From contig NC_069127.1 in NCBI RefSeq assembly GCF_026914265.1, positions 64,011,580 through 64,075,579 on the forward strand: a DNA stretch of 64,000 nucleotides, written 5' to 3'. A program made the translations under genes and the position numbers. This DNA comes from Mya arenaria. Lineage: Eukaryota > Mollusca > Bivalvia > Myida > Myidae. Under the pieces are notes generated by a model, which ran no database searches, was not told where the DNA came from, and saw only the letters and a program-made list of their open reading frames with translations. Below, one piece after another: positions 11,811-25,572 of the stretch (position 1 is its first letter; every line of letters starts with the position of its first letter).

Positions 11811-13440
11811 CGTTTCAAAAAGAACGTATTTTGTTCTTTCAAGAGTAACATCTAGCATTATCTAAATAAACTTTGCTTTCATTTAAGTTACGAATCTCAT
11901 TGCGTTGGAGTGCGTTTGTTATTTAAATGGATTCTGTCTTAAGCCTATTTAAAACGCTCTAAGATTAGGTTTTATCATAATTTGAGACGAAGTTATTCAA
12001 ATGTTTAAAAGTCCAGGCAAAATGTAAACCAATACAAATAAGGTAAATAAGACAGGCGTATTCAAAGGACAGGCGCTGATATAACAGGAAAGGGGAAAAA
12101 GCGTTGAAAGTTTTGTTTAATATTGTATTATATAATGCAAATTGTAAGTCTGCCACTTAAGCGATGCGTATTTCTCTACTTACATATTCATTCGCCATAC
12201 ACATTAGTCTTATAAAAATTATATTTTCTACGTTTGAGTAAAACGAATAAGAAAAAAAAGTTTCCCTTGTTGGTAATGTACTAACCTCCAGGTGGCTTTT
12301 TTAAGCACTAATGATTAGTGCACATAAGAATCTAAAGGCATTCAGCTTTGGGGAACCGATACGTTCACATTAATTCAATTTATTGATATTTTTACAAGAA
12401 AATTTTCATGATAAAAGTTTTGCTAAATTATGTAAGTTCTTCATTGGAATTATCAAATACCACTTGTCTACGAAGAACATAGCGATATGTACAACTCGAT
12501 ATCGCATGTATACATGAATCATATAAATTGACATGTTTTACATACATCATTGTAAAGGAGCTTACGGGTGATCAGGCCGGACATGTAGTTGTGAAACAGA
12601 TCCTGTAAATCGGGATGACCAAGGGGTGGGGGTTTCTGAGTTTTCTTACAAATTAGGGTTTTATCTGAGTAATCCCTCGGCCACTTGGCCACGTCTATAA
12701 GTGTGAATTATCTATCAAGCATGCATCGATTTCCCAAGATCTTCTCCGATATTTCTTAATAATAACATTGAAATGGTATTGATTTTGTTGTTATTTATGA
12801 TAGATAAAAGAATGGTATTCAGGGAAGAGGGTATATCTGGGGGAAATTTACCCCAGGGACAAATGTTCAGCAAAAAAAGGAACCCAGTTGCAATCCGCTG
12901 TTCTGTCTCAACTATTCAATGTCTTGGTTTGCTGAAATGTACAAACCAGCCAAACATGTGTTTATGAAGCATACCTTTATGATTATAAAGAGTCGTTTCT
13001 GAATCATTCGGGGGAAATACGGACGGCTGGAAAACACATAATTGAATTTCTGGACCACATTACTGAGGCAGAGAGAGTATTAAATGGACACAATGCTATT
13101 ATCAGCAAGTCCTTTCTCCCCAATAAAACAATAACATTGCCAAAACACACACTATCATTGCGGTATATTACAATGCATCATCCAAAGAATTGAAAAGATA
13201 CTAACCATACAATCAAAATTCTGTGGAATTTAGTATACGGGATTGAGATTATCTCAATTAGGACGCATTTGAGGATGGCATTTTCTGATCTGAAACCTAA
13301 ATTGCTTTAATGAAGGACTATATTAAAAACAAGGAAACCATTTAAGCGCGTTTATAATTTGGAATTTATTTAAATTACAATTATTTTAGCAATGATCTTT
13401 GATTAAAGTAAAAGTTATAAAGCATGTTTTGTTTTCAATA

Positions 13441-13759
13441 AGTCTACGTTCTTCACATGTTAATGAAGTCATGCAAGGGAGAAAATGCCGAATATTTAAT
13501 CAACAATTAAAACTCTCATTTATCTTCCTTCTTTCATGATCTACATGTGAAGCTGTTAACCTTAAGGTAACTTGCAAGTTTCAAATGTAGTTGTTTATGA
13601 AAGTGGTTATGAAGTCGTGTTTTTCGAAGATAAAGTATTGAACAAACAAGTAATTTGTTAGTTTTCAAGGTCTTTCGCATTTTGGTTAGATAAACAAACT
13701 TTAAATGCAATGTATATTCATGTTTTAGTGGCGTTTTATATAGTTTAAGGTCTGTCACG
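13441..13759. other. no recognised feature
   Basis: AT-rich sequence between copy B and the TCTG satellite. A 74-codon frame on the - strand has no recognisable domain and is not called. Confidence 0.4.
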
Positions 13760-15800
13760 AGTCGTCATTTATCTATCTGTCTGAATGCATGTATGTCCAT
13801 CTGTCTAACTGACTGTCTGCGCATCCGTCTGATTGAGTGTATGTCCATCTGTCTAACTGACTGTCTGTGCATCTGTCTGAATGCATGTATATCCATCTGT
13901 CTAACTGACTGTCTGTGCATCTGACTGTATGAATGTATGTCCATCTGTCTGGCTTCCTGTATGAATGTATGTCAATCTGTCTGGCTGTATATATGACTGT
14001 CTGACCATATGTCTACCTTTCTGACTGTCTGTATGAATGTCTGTCCACCTGCCTGTATGCATGTCTGTATATATGTCGATCTGTCTATCTGTCTGTATGA
14101 ATGTTTTTTCCATCTGGTCTAGATGTCTGTATGAATGCCTGTCCATCTGCCTATTTGTCAATCTGCATGTATGAATGTATTTCCAGATGGTATTGCCGTC
14201 ATAATAAATGTATGTCCATCTGCGTTACTGTCTGTCTGTCCATATGTAGTTTAAATGTATGCCCAGCTGTCTGTATGAAAGTATGTCAATCTGGTCAATC
14301 TGTCTGTATGAAAGTATGTCCATCTGGTCAATATGTCGGTATAGATTTATGCTCATCTGTCTGTATGAAAGTATGTCCATCTGGTCAATATGTCTGTATG
14401 AAAGTATGTCCATCTGGTCAATATGTCTGTATGAAAGTATGTCCATCAGGTAAATATGTCTGTATGAAAGTATGTCCATCTGGTCAATATGTCTGTATAG
14501 ATTTATGTTCATCTGTCTGTATGAAAGTATGTCCATCTGGTCAATCTGTCTGTATGAAAGTATGCCGATCTGGTCAATATGTCTGTATGAAAGTATGTCC
14601 ATCTGGTCAATATGTCTGTATGAAAGTATGTTCATCTGGTCAATATGTCTGTATGAAAGTATGTTCATCTGGTCAATCTGTCTGTATGAAAGAATGTCCA
14701 TCTGGTCAATCTGTCTGTATGAAAGTATGTCCATCTGGTCAATATGTCTGTATGAAAGTATGTCCATCTGGTCAATATGTCTGTATGAAAGTATGTCCAT
14801 CTGGTCAATATGTCTGTATGAAAGTATGTCCACCTGGTCAATATGTCTGTATAGATTTATGTTCATCGGTCTGTATGAAAGAATGTCCATCTGGTCAATC
14901 TGTCTGTATGAAAGTATGTCCATCTGGTCAATATGTCTGTATGAAAGTATGTCCATCTGGTCAATCTGTCTGTATGAAAGAATGTCCATCTGGTCAATCT
15001 GTCTGTATGAAAGTATGTCCATCTGGTCAATATGTCTGTATGAAAGTATGTCCATCTGGTCAATCTGTCTGTATGAAAGAATGTCCATCTGGTCAATATG
15101 TCTGTATGAAAGTATGTCCATCTGGTCAATCTGTCTGTATGAAAGAATGTCCATCTGGTCAATCTGTCTGTATGAAAGTATGTCCATCTGGTCAATATGT
15201 CTGTATGAAAGAATGTCCATCTGGTCAATCTGTCTGTATGAAAGAATGTCCATCTGGTCAATCTGTCTGTATGAAAGTATGTCCAGCTAGTCAATATGTC
15301 TGTATAGATTTATGTTCATCTGTCTGTATGAAAGTATGTCCACTGGTCAATATGTCTGTTTGAATGTCTTTCCATCTGTTCACTGTCTGTCTGTCCATAT
15401 GTCTGTGTAAATGTATGTACATATGTCTGTATAAATGTATGTCCATCTTTCCTGGCTGTCTGCATGAATGTCCTACACTCTGTCTGTATGAATGTCTGTC
15501 CATCTGTTTAACTATTTGTCTGTACGAATGTTTATCCACCTGTCTGAATGAATGTCTGTCCATCTGTTTTACTATTTGTCTGTACGAATGTTTATACACC
15601 TGTCTGAATGAATGTCTGTCCATCTGTTTAACTGTCTATCTGTTTATCTGTCGGATTGACAGTCTCCGTATGTCTATATAAATGTCTGTCCATCTGTGTA
15701 GCTGTTTGTCTGTATGACAATCCGTCTGTATGTATGTCTGTTCATCTCGTTGTGTCGTGGTAAGTCTCTCTATTTTCTATATGTATGTCTGTATGTCTAC
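13760..15800. repeat. TCTG-type satellite containing a 33-bp tandem array
   Basis: Irregular CTGT-rich DNA at 13760-14250 and 15360-15800 flanks a regular 33-bp array at about 14250-15360. Each unit contains GTCTGTATGAAAGTATGTCC. A variant carrying ATAGATTTATG recurs near 14340, 14497, 14850 and 15303. Because 33 is a multiple of 3, four frames stay open (up to 420 codons, CMKVCPSGQYV-type repeats); these are by-products. The tetramer base resembles the PRDM13 intron 2 satellite. Confidence 0.9.
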
Positions 15801-16249
15801 CCAATCATCCATCCAGATCAACACATAGACAAACAGTCAGCCACAAAGTATTAAGGGCAAGTAGAAACAAATAGACGCACAGACACCACATAATCAGAGA
15901 AGCAAGCAGTAAAAGACAAATATGCATTCATCCATTAACAATCTTCCTGTCTGACTTGTTGCCAATCTGACTGGTTGCCTATACCTTTGTATGTGTGTTT
16001 GTGTGTGTGTGTTTAAATCGCATTTAGCAAGCGAATCTTTCTGTAATTAACCGCCCGACTGTTTGAACCGGAAATCAAAACATGATACAAAATTTATCCC
16101 TGTTCAGTGTTTAAATACTTTTTCAAAAGCGGCACCAGCCTAAAGAGACTGAAATAATAGTGGATTTGCGAATGTTTTGTCGTGTAATGGTACACAATCT
16201 CTTCATGTTTTGGAACAGAAATGAGGCCAGATTGCTATATATGAACACT
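15801..16249. other. spacer before copy C; short match to PRDM13 intron 2 end
   Basis: No gene. Near 16165 the string TGCGAATGTTTTGTCGTGTA resembles TGCGAATGGTTCGTCGTGTA just before PRDM13 exon 3 (about 3324), which hints that the duplication once reached into the PRDM13 intron. No zinc-finger exon is present here. Confidence 0.35.
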
Positions 16250-16413
16250 CAGCAGGTAAAATAGCTATAAATGTTGTTGTTACCTATAAGGCACTTTGTA
16301 AAAATATGTTCATTTGTCAGCAGCGTTTTCGTTCAGGTTCAAAAAAAACGTAAGATAGTTGCTTTACCGTACATGCCGGTGACAACACTAAAATGACCGT
16401 CATGATCAAACGT

Positions 16414-16735
16414 TAAGGGCAGGATCTTTGGTCTATTGGTAATACACTTGACTGTCAATCAAGGGATTGCAGGTTCAATTCCCCGCCGCATCGGTATAAC
16501 ACAAGCGAATCGTCTTTCGGGAGGGACGTTTAAAATGCACCTGCACGTAAAAGAACTAGGCTAGCATTAACCAAGATTACATTCTGTGTATACACTATGC
16601 TCTTTAACCCTTAATTACAAACAATATTACAATATTATCCAAGCAATTGCCGAATGGACCTTGCCTGACTATAAACAAGCACATACACGCACGGACGCAC
16701 GCACGCACGCACGCACACACGCACACACACGCTAC
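16414..16735 (+). mobile_element. tRNA-derived SINE, family 1, copy C
   Basis: Same element and position as 5601-5985. B box GGTTCAATTCC at 16472-16482, conserved body, then a CGCA/CA tail at 16681-16733. Confidence 0.75.
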
Positions 16736-18099
16736 GGGTAATCATGGTAAGTCTTTGGCAGTGTTGCACTAAGTGGAGAATTGGTCAGCTGAATGTACTG
16801 AAGAAACAGAACCCTTCTGACCTTAGTTCGACGTTTGATATTCGTCCCAAACATCTTGACTTCATTCCAATACCAATCCGATTAAGGTCTGGACACAAGG
16901 CTTCTGTTAATATCCTGCTCTAAACCATTCTGTATTAGTAATTCAATTTCATTTACAGAAGCCTGTATTGCAAACTATTTTATCGATAATGTCATGGAAC
17001 CAGAAGGACGGAATCCTAATATCCTATCATCGTAATCCTGTTTCTTGCTTTTTGAAAATGTCCAAGAAAAGAAACGCGATTTATGTTTGCTAAAATGTCG
17101 CATTTATTTCAAGTTATACAGTGCGTTATGAAGTAAAACATCTTGGTAGTCAGAAAATAAAGATGCTCCGATTCAACAATTTTAAACATTTTTGAAATAA
17201 TTTTGTTTCATCTAAAACTTTTAAACATATGACAATACTCATAAATCCAAGAAGGAGTTAAACAAATCATAGGCTTACCAAACTTTTTTTCTTCTTGATT
17301 ACAATTACGTATCTGCGTAATTGTTAAAATAGTTTCATATTAATTATTTATGTCCAAAGATGTCTATAAAATATATCCAAACCAGAAAACATTTCTATGT
17401 GCTAGGCCGACCATTACCGTAGGGTGTACTTTTCCGAAATAACGACATACAACGATTTCTGCAAAACAAAAGGATATACTTTGCTGAGAAAAACAACAGA
17501 CAACAGAGATGGATGGTGCTGCCAAACATAATTGCACCACCGCCGAATCATTTACGGATTGAACTTTAAACACATGAAGGCAAGCGTGGAGAAACGTGCG
17601 AAAAAAATAATAATAACAGGAGCTTGACCTTAAACAAGACAAATGAACACTGAAGGAAGGTAGTCAGCCAAAACTACATGTTTCATCCGTCCGTATATTT
17701 ATTATAGAATTTAATTTAATAACACATTTGCATTTTCCAGATGTACAAAGTTCAAGCATAATCGAAGGATTACCTTTTGCTAAAGTAGGTGAAAATTAGA
17801 AAAGTGGTATATGCACTGAACAGTATAATAAAGACAGACTTGGGAAGGAAGCTTTATACTATGTCTAGCATCTGTTTCTCTTTCAAGCTGCTCATGCTTG
17901 TGTAAAGGCTGATATGGAGTTTGTTAAAGTATGCGCATGAAATATATTTTGAAGATATTCCAGTTGTATTGGTATAACGGTATAATACATGCTGGCTGCT
18001 TACAGTATGGTGCTGTTCCGTAAAGTACAGAACTGTACAGCTTATGGCTTCTCTTATTTGGACAAATCCATGATGTTATTCCAATACATTTGTAATAGT

Positions 18100-18290
18100 T
18101 GTTTGGTGTGCGGAGTGAATAGCGCAATCGCTTCTTACTGATGCGTGCCGTGTTTGATTCCCGGGGTATGTGAGTTTGCTTTATGGTAGCCAAACTAGAC
18201 CTGTGGGTTTTCTCCGGGTACCCCGGTTCCCTCAACAGCACAAAACCACCCTATCGCGTAACATCGTGCCAACTAGAATGATTGCGATGT
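18100..18290 (+). mobile_element. SINE family 2, copy C
   Basis: tRNA-like head with a weak B box (GTTTGATTCCC) and core GTTTTCTCCGGGTACCCCGG. Paralogous to 7335-7530 and 11400-11575. Confidence 0.65.
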
Positions 18291-19068
18291 TTTAATAACG
18301 TGTTTCACAACCGTTGTTGAATAGGTTATTTAAAACTAATGAATAACTTGTCAACAGTCTTTTTCGGACAATGCTAAACTGGTGTCGTCATATATGGGGA
18401 CTTTCGTTTCAAAAAGAACGTATTTCGTACCTAAAAGAGAAAATCTGGCATAGTTTGACACACTCATTTTTTGTTTAAGTTATGAATGTCATTGCGTTGG
18501 ATCCTGTTATTTAAGAGGAACAATCGGAAACCTTTTTCAACAGCTCAGATATCAATCATAATCTGAGACGAAGATATTCAAAAGTTAAATAGTCCAGACA
18601 AAATGTAAACCATTTGCATTAATAAGACAGGGTCATACTCTAAACGAGTCGATCATAACTGGGTTGCATGGAAATAACAATGAAAGCATTTCTAATCGAA
18701 AGGCAGGCGCTGATTAAACAGTGCCGTAAAAGGGAACAAAGATGCATATTTTGTTTAATATTTTATCATATAATACAACCTGTACGCATTCATTCTTAAC
18801 GATGAATGTTTCAAAAAGGGGTATATCTGACAACAAATAAACAGGAACAAATAATTTACCCCAGGGGCAAATGTTCAGTATAAAAACGCGGATCAGGTTA
18901 AGTCCGCTGTTCTGTCTTAGCTATATCATGTCTTGTATTATTAAGCCTAAAATGTACAAACCAGCAAGACATGTGTTTATGAGGCATATCTTTATGATTA
19001 GATATAGTCGTTTCTGAATCATTCGAGGTAAAAAAAGGACGGCTGGAAAACACGAAATTGAATTTCTT

Positions 19069-19071
<3 letters not shown>

Positions 19072-19121
<50 letters not shown>
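19072..19121. repeat. (TA)n microsatellite
   Basis: Pure alternating AT, about 50 bp, in copy C. Confidence 0.95.
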
Positions 19122-19124
<3 letters not shown>

Positions 19125-19950
19125 GTTAACATAACAGACTAGACATTGTCACATTTAAAACGAGACGAGGTGCAAGGAAATAACAATGAAACCATGTATA
19201 TCCAAAAGACAGGCGCTGATATAATAGTCCTGCGAGAAGACAAAGAACATTGAACAGTTATTGCCACTATTGTAAATATTTTCTGGCATGTATCCAAACA
19301 GAAAATCAAATTGCCTCATTACATGTCATTGGTTATTTCATTAGTTTCTGAAATCGCTGCAATACATAGTTGCAACTCTATTAATCTGTCATTTAATACA
19401 AACTGTACGCCTTCCATTTAAATGGCATATACAAATGCAATACGAACAAGACACAATACCCTTATAAATGAATATCTGCCACCAGATACTCAGCACTAAA
19501 ATCGCAACTAAAGTTAAATACACTTTCGGTCTTAGCTACTTCATGTCTTGGTTTGCAAAACTGTACAAACCAACCAAACATGTGTTTATGGGGCGTACCT
19601 TTATGATTACTAGATAATCTAAATTAGATTAGATATTTCGTTTTTGCATCGTTCGGGAGTAATAAGGATGGCTGGAAGACACATTGATTGAATTTCCAGA
19701 CCCCATTACAGAGACAGAGACAGTATTAAAAGGACAATAGGCTATAACCAGCAAGTCCGCTCTTTCCATTGAAACAAAAACATTCATTTGCCAAGAAACA
19801 CAATATCATGACAGTACTTTACAATGTCTCATCCGAATAATTGAAAAGATACTTACCAATCGAGGAATTTATCATACGGGATTTAGATTTTTCTCAATTA
19901 GGATACATGAAGGGTAGCATTTAAAGAGCTGAAAGGGAATATTTTCTTAT

Positions 19951-21429
19951 TTACTTAATTATATTAAAATAAACATTGATAAAAATAAAAGAAGGGCTAG
20001 ACAGGAAAATAAAGCAAACGAACTGTTAGGGAAAAACGTTTTCTAAATAAAATACAGGAAATGAAAAACGGTCAAGAAGACATCAAATAAAAGATAAAAA
20101 CTTTGATTGAAGACGATGTTAAGAAGCTCAAGACATAAATGCGCAAAACGACAATCTGGAGAACCAGCACAGGCTTAAGCAGTACCGTTCAATAATGAAA
20201 CTTTTTTTTCAGAAATAATTAAAGACCTGTTTGTAATATTCCAGTGAAATCATTACTCGCTAACATATGCCCTTATTAACTGTGTGCGTGATTTTAGTTT
20301 CAGTAGTCATCACACTTCATTTCATTAATTGCGTTTGAAGCCAATATTTACAGCTAATGGTTTCACGTCTTAAAACCTCTACGGCTTGTGCCGGCCGTCT
20401 GCCGTTAGTGTCCAAAGCGGCCCTGGACCCCCATGGCGTGAATATTAGATATATGTGCAATACTCAAACGAAGCGCATTGCTTCATAAACCATGCACAGC
20501 TTTTCTGTAGGTAGGTGTTCGCTCAACACAGATCGCAATACTCCTTTGGTTTAAACAGCCCGTGCAACAGTTATACCGTTGCTGTTCGTGCCTTATCGTT
20601 CCGTATTTCGTTCCTTCACTCGTGCAATACTAAATCGTTTTCAGCATAGCAAGCTGACAATTTCTCTGTCGCTGGATGCTGGGTCCTTAAATTACAGCTC
20701 GTTAAATACCCTTTTCCTTCTAACTAATCTACAGTATATTTACATCGGTTGTGATTGCTATATCAACTAAAAAGATGTTACTTGCATTCTTTACTACACA
20801 AATATCAGAGATTGAAAAAAATGCTGTCGATCATAACTTATCCTACAACAAGTAAATATTTTATAGCAACATTTTTTACACTTCACAAATAGAAACTAAA
20901 AAAAACACAAAACGAATTAACTATAAAAAATAAGCTTAAAATAGGTACTTCTTAATATATAAATGGCAACTGACACCTATTAATGGCTGTTCGTGTAAAG
21001 GTTTTCCTGACATATTTGTTTTGTATTTATAACGATGATCTATATGAGCTTTAGTCAAATTAACATTATATCCCATTATTTCTTCTATGATGATGTTTCA
21101 AGGTTGCAGCTATTGTATTTACATTTTAAAAAAGTTTATTGTTTCGATGTCTGATACTATATAACTGGAAAATGCTCTTTAACCAATCAAATAGTAAATA
21201 TAATTGACGAAGAAATGGTAAACATAACGTTGAAGACCTTTAATACATCAAGCAAAGCATGCAGTTAAGGCTTATATCATTTAGAAACAGTTACATGAAC
21301 ATATGCTGCAGTAAAACGCAGTTCTATTTCGCAAGTTCTCTCGCATCATCAACTAAATATGCTCATAATAGATTCAAAACAGCAGTGGGCATTTATATAA
21401 TTGAGCTTATTAGGATATTTATCGACAAA
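19951..21429. other. intergenic; possible decayed coding relic at 19980-20200
   Basis: AT-rich. The stretch 19980-20200 is rich in Lys/Glu-type codons interrupted by stops, such as could remain from a coiled-coil transposon protein, but no family was identified. The rest shows nothing recognisable. Confidence 0.25.
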
Positions 21430-23008
21430 TGGATTTGAACTATCAAAGTAATGCACTTCATGGAATTGTACTTTCTTGATCTTTTATGTCTTTATATAAC
21501 AAACTACAGAAACAAAGCGAGTTACTTCAACAATTGAAATTTTACAGAAAACGGTCATCACTTTGATCTCTCAATTATATCACCTGACAAGACCAGTAAC
21601 TATGATACTGACATATTTTGGGCTGACAAAGCCCGCCATGCAGTGGTACTTTTGTTAAATTGTTTAGTGTGTTAAACTTGTAAGAGTTATATGTACATAT
21701 TGAACGAATGATGATTTTTATGTTGGATCGGTCATTTTGAAGTAACATATCTTTCATTTTTTCTTTCTAATAAGAGATACAACATGTTTGTGTCATTACA
21801 AAATACATAACAGAATTTCTTCATGAATTGATTTTATCATTCTTCAAATATTATAACTTAATAAGTATGCATCATATCATACTGTTCCAGTGTATCTCAT
21901 ATTTCCGAAGTTTAATCTACTTGTTTCCCATACGAAGACCAAGGGAGAGCATGCATTGGAGACGAATCAAACGTTATGATAGACGGCTAGTTTGCCTTTA
22001 ACCTAAAGCATTTGGCTTCTGGGTTAGGGTTAGCTTTTCGCATAAATATTCTGTAAACACTTTACGATCAATCATTGTGACTTGATCATATGGTGTTTTT
22101 ATTGCACAGTTAATAAGATTTGCTAGAATATGTACAGATGTAAAACAAAATCAGCTCTCGCAGTAAACTTATGACGGAAAAACTTCTAAAACAGGGTTTC
22201 AGATATTATAAATTAAGGAAAACTTTCTCAAAATTTGTTAATGGTCATTATAATCTTATATCAAAATACAATAATAGTCTTAAATCGCTTATTGCTAATA
22301 GTATTGGTCATCCCGATTTTATGGTGATGTTTTAAAGAAAATTCGTAAAATAAAAGTGTTTCCAGCAGGAAGTTTGGCAGATAGACTCAATGAATAACTT
22401 GGATTTTATTTAAACCGTGGACATTAAGGAAATATTTTGAAGAGTACTTGCCTTCTAGTTTTTGAAAATGAATTCCTGAAACAAAATATAGGGTTGAATA
22501 TGGCATCCCTATATAACTGAGCTTTCAGTCCTTTGATTTTATGAAAATTTTGCTAATTCATGTTATTTTCAAAACCTTTTTTGGCTGACTCGGAGTGTTT
22601 TGGCATGCGACTTCATTTTCTTCAAATATTTTACCTTTTCAAATCATTTGGAAGGAAAGATTAGCTAATACATGACACTTTTATTTTTAATAATGTTTTC
22701 TTTATTTGTTCCCAGTTTTAGTACCATGATGCTTTTTATTATGAAACTCTATGATAACACAGTTTTAAACCTTTTATTTTATAAGGCAGACTGTGTGTGA
22801 TGTTCATAGTTTCAACCAATGACTGCACCGTATCTATGAAAAGTTTTTACATAAGGTGCTCTGAATTGTATTCCTCCGTCTGCAGATATAATTGGGATCT
22901 CTAATCATATAACTAATTGGCGGTTACCTTTAAGTTTATTATTATTTGTTTTATCGTTAAGTTTCATACTTTGATGAGATTTAACTTTTGCGTTTTTTAT
23001 ATATTTAG

Positions 23009-23930
23009 GATTGTTGGGATAAGAGTGAGGGTTATATATATGATGACGTTCAAACGTTTACATTATTGATTTATTCGGGATTGTTGGGATAAGAGTGAGG
23101 TTGTGCACACAAACTGGTTTAAACCCCAAGTAAATTTACATTTTACTGACCGTCCCAAGGCGGTACCTTACAATCCGAGATAAACATACCTAGTTTTTTA
23201 TATATAGTATGTATGCTTTTGTGCTGTTCTTCCATGTTTCTTGTTTGTGATTGTATGTTCTATTTCTTTTGCGTTTACCCAGTGCCATTAAACCGGGTTT
23301 ATGTCTAACCTTTTTGCTACTGAGCTTGTTTTTGTAGCTTTTCGCATAAATGTTGTGCACTTTAACTGCTTTAAGCCCCCAGTATTTTTACATTTTATTG
23401 CCCGTTCCAAGGCGGTACCTAACAATCCTTGATAAACAACCCTTGTTTTTTTTTATAAATGGTATATGTGTACTGAGTTGTTTGTGGAGTTTTTTGGTGT
23501 TGTTCCATGTGTCTGGTTTGTTTTTGTATTCTATGTCTTTGGCGTTTACTCTGTGCCATTAAACGTGGTTAATGTTTCTCCAAGTTAGTGTATACTTCGA
23601 TAAGTTTTACCATTTACGTTTTTACTTTATTCGGGATTGTTGGGATAAGAGTGAGGTTGTGCACACAAACTGGTGTTAACCCTAAGTAAATTTACATTTA
23701 ACTGAATGTTCCAAGGCGGTACCTAACAATCCGTGACAAACATACCTAGTTGTTTATGTATAGCCTGTATGCATTGTGCTGCTTGTGGAGTACTTTGCTT
23801 TTCTTCCATGTTTCTTGTTTGTGATTTTATAATTTAAGTCTTTGGCGTTTACCCAGTGCCAATAAACCGGGTTTATGTTTAAACATTTTGCTACTGAGGT
23901 TGTTTGTGTAGCTTTTCGCATAAATATTGA
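23009..23930. repeat. three tandem copies of a repeat of about 290 bp
   Basis: Units begin near 23070, 23345 and 23628. They share GTTGTGCACACAAACTGG (units 1 and 3), CCAAGGCGGTACCT, TGGCGTTTAC and GTAGCTTTTCGCATAAAT. A partial inverted relative lies near 37165-37230 (CAGGGTAAACGCCAAAG). Short open frames here have no domain. Confidence 0.8.
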
Positions 23931-25572
23931 AACTGTGCTTTTAGTCCAAGTGTACCATTTATATACTTACTTTAACTATTTTATATTGAGTTTTTGCGTC
24001 TCTTCTTTCGACGGGCATTTTTTATGTTTAAACACCTTTTATGTCTATCGGAAGTTATATTAGTGTTTGTTCGATGCAGAATTAAAATAAGCGTGCGTAA
24101 ATATATGTGAAATTAAGACACGAGCTGTAAGACTTGTACATATTTATAACAAAAGGCAATTTGTTACCCAATAAGAACGTCTCGCGTATTTGTTATGCAA
24201 CAAAACCTACCAGATACACTTGTATACTTTTCTAGCATTTCATATATAAACTCATGAACGTATTACTCTTCATATCAGGCAAATTGTTTGGGTGGTTTTA
24301 CATTCAGGTTAGAAAAGGTGCATTTTTGTTAAAAATTATACCAAGTAGGTCCTTGTGATGAAAGCATGTTAATGATCACTTCCAACTCAATGAATATTTC
24401 CTAATGTTTGACATTTATTTCCAATGCCATCTCATACTTTCAATCAAGTGTTTTCGTATGAAAAATTTACCGTTTCCTTAAATAGCTTAATATCATTGCT
24501 GTACGGGGACATTGTAAGTCTGCTTTAAATTCAGTTTTATATTAGAAAAAATACAATAGTTGTCGAAGCTTCTGGTAATTTCTTTATTTGTTACCTGCAA
24601 GCTAACCTACATTGAATTTTGACGAAAGAAACATGCAAACGAACAGCAATCATTATGATGTTTTATTTTAAACGAAAAATAAACATATACAGCAACAAAA
24701 TATATATGAACCAACATAATTTATGTACAAATAATACACTATCATAATGGTAAATTAACTCGGCTTAACAGAATGTACATTCAACGTGAGTCAATCACAA
24801 AAAGAGATCCTAAAATATAATTCCATTTTTATCAAAAAGCTCAAGAACAATTTAATTTTCAAAACATCTTATTTAAATCTTATCTTATTACGGTGTTCCA
24901 GATGTCAAGGAAATGTGTTTTAAATATGTTTTTCTTGTTGCAATAACATTTTCAATTTTTCAAAAGTGGTTTTCAATCTTGTACACTATTTTCAAGAGCC
25001 AGTAAATCTGTGTGCTGAAAACCTAATACAGAAAATTTCTATATGTTTATTTATGACATTCAAACTAAAAAAGGAAAAAAACGAAACTTTCTAACTTATT
25101 GTCTAATGACGGCAACAGAAATGGTCATTATTGTATAATTGTAAGTGTAGCAACATCAAATAAATACAAAATAATATATAAAATTAACATAAGATACATG
25201 TAACAAAGTAGCTGCACCAGATAAAATAACGTGGATATATTCACAAATGAAACTCAATGAAAACCAAAGAGACAGTTTGGAGTCGACTAATGTACCAACA
25301 TGAATAAATCGATTTAATACGTACAAACAATTATCATCAAGACGATTGATGTTCATATAAATTCATCATTACGGTACAGGTCATGTCATGTTTCATATAA
25401 CTGTACAATTTACACGATATTTAATTTAGAATGAAAGCTGATTCAAATGTTGTCTCTTCAAGAGCGTATTCATAACCGAAATACCAAACTTCACCTAACT
25501 GATTTATACAACACCTTCGTTTGGATATTACATTAATGTAATTGATAAATGAGTGTGATGAAGTCTCGATAG
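23931..25572. other. 3' flank/3' UTR side of TYMP-1
   Basis: No gene. Part of it (about 24680-25310) is shared with the TYMP-2 3' flank (38240-38870), including TCTCTTTG and GCAGCTACTTTGTTAC. The two corresponding open frames are in unlike contexts and are not conserved as protein. No clear polyadenylation signal was chosen for TYMP-1. Confidence 0.4.

Larger units (their letters stand above)
16250..19950. repeat. segmental duplication, copy C
   Basis: Collinear with copy A (5100-9130) and lacking the three MITE insertions found at copy A, so it preserves their empty sites. It contains SINE copies and a (TA)n tract. No gene was recognised. Confidence 0.8.

Noticed and set aside
14225..15290. 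342-, 272- and 143-codon frames overlapping the 420-codon frame
   Set aside because: By-products of the 33-bp tandem repeat whose length is a multiple of three.
25156..25356. 66-codon - strand frame and its relative at 38579-38866
   Set aside because: The two 3' flanks are homologous as DNA, but the frames do not align as the same protein.
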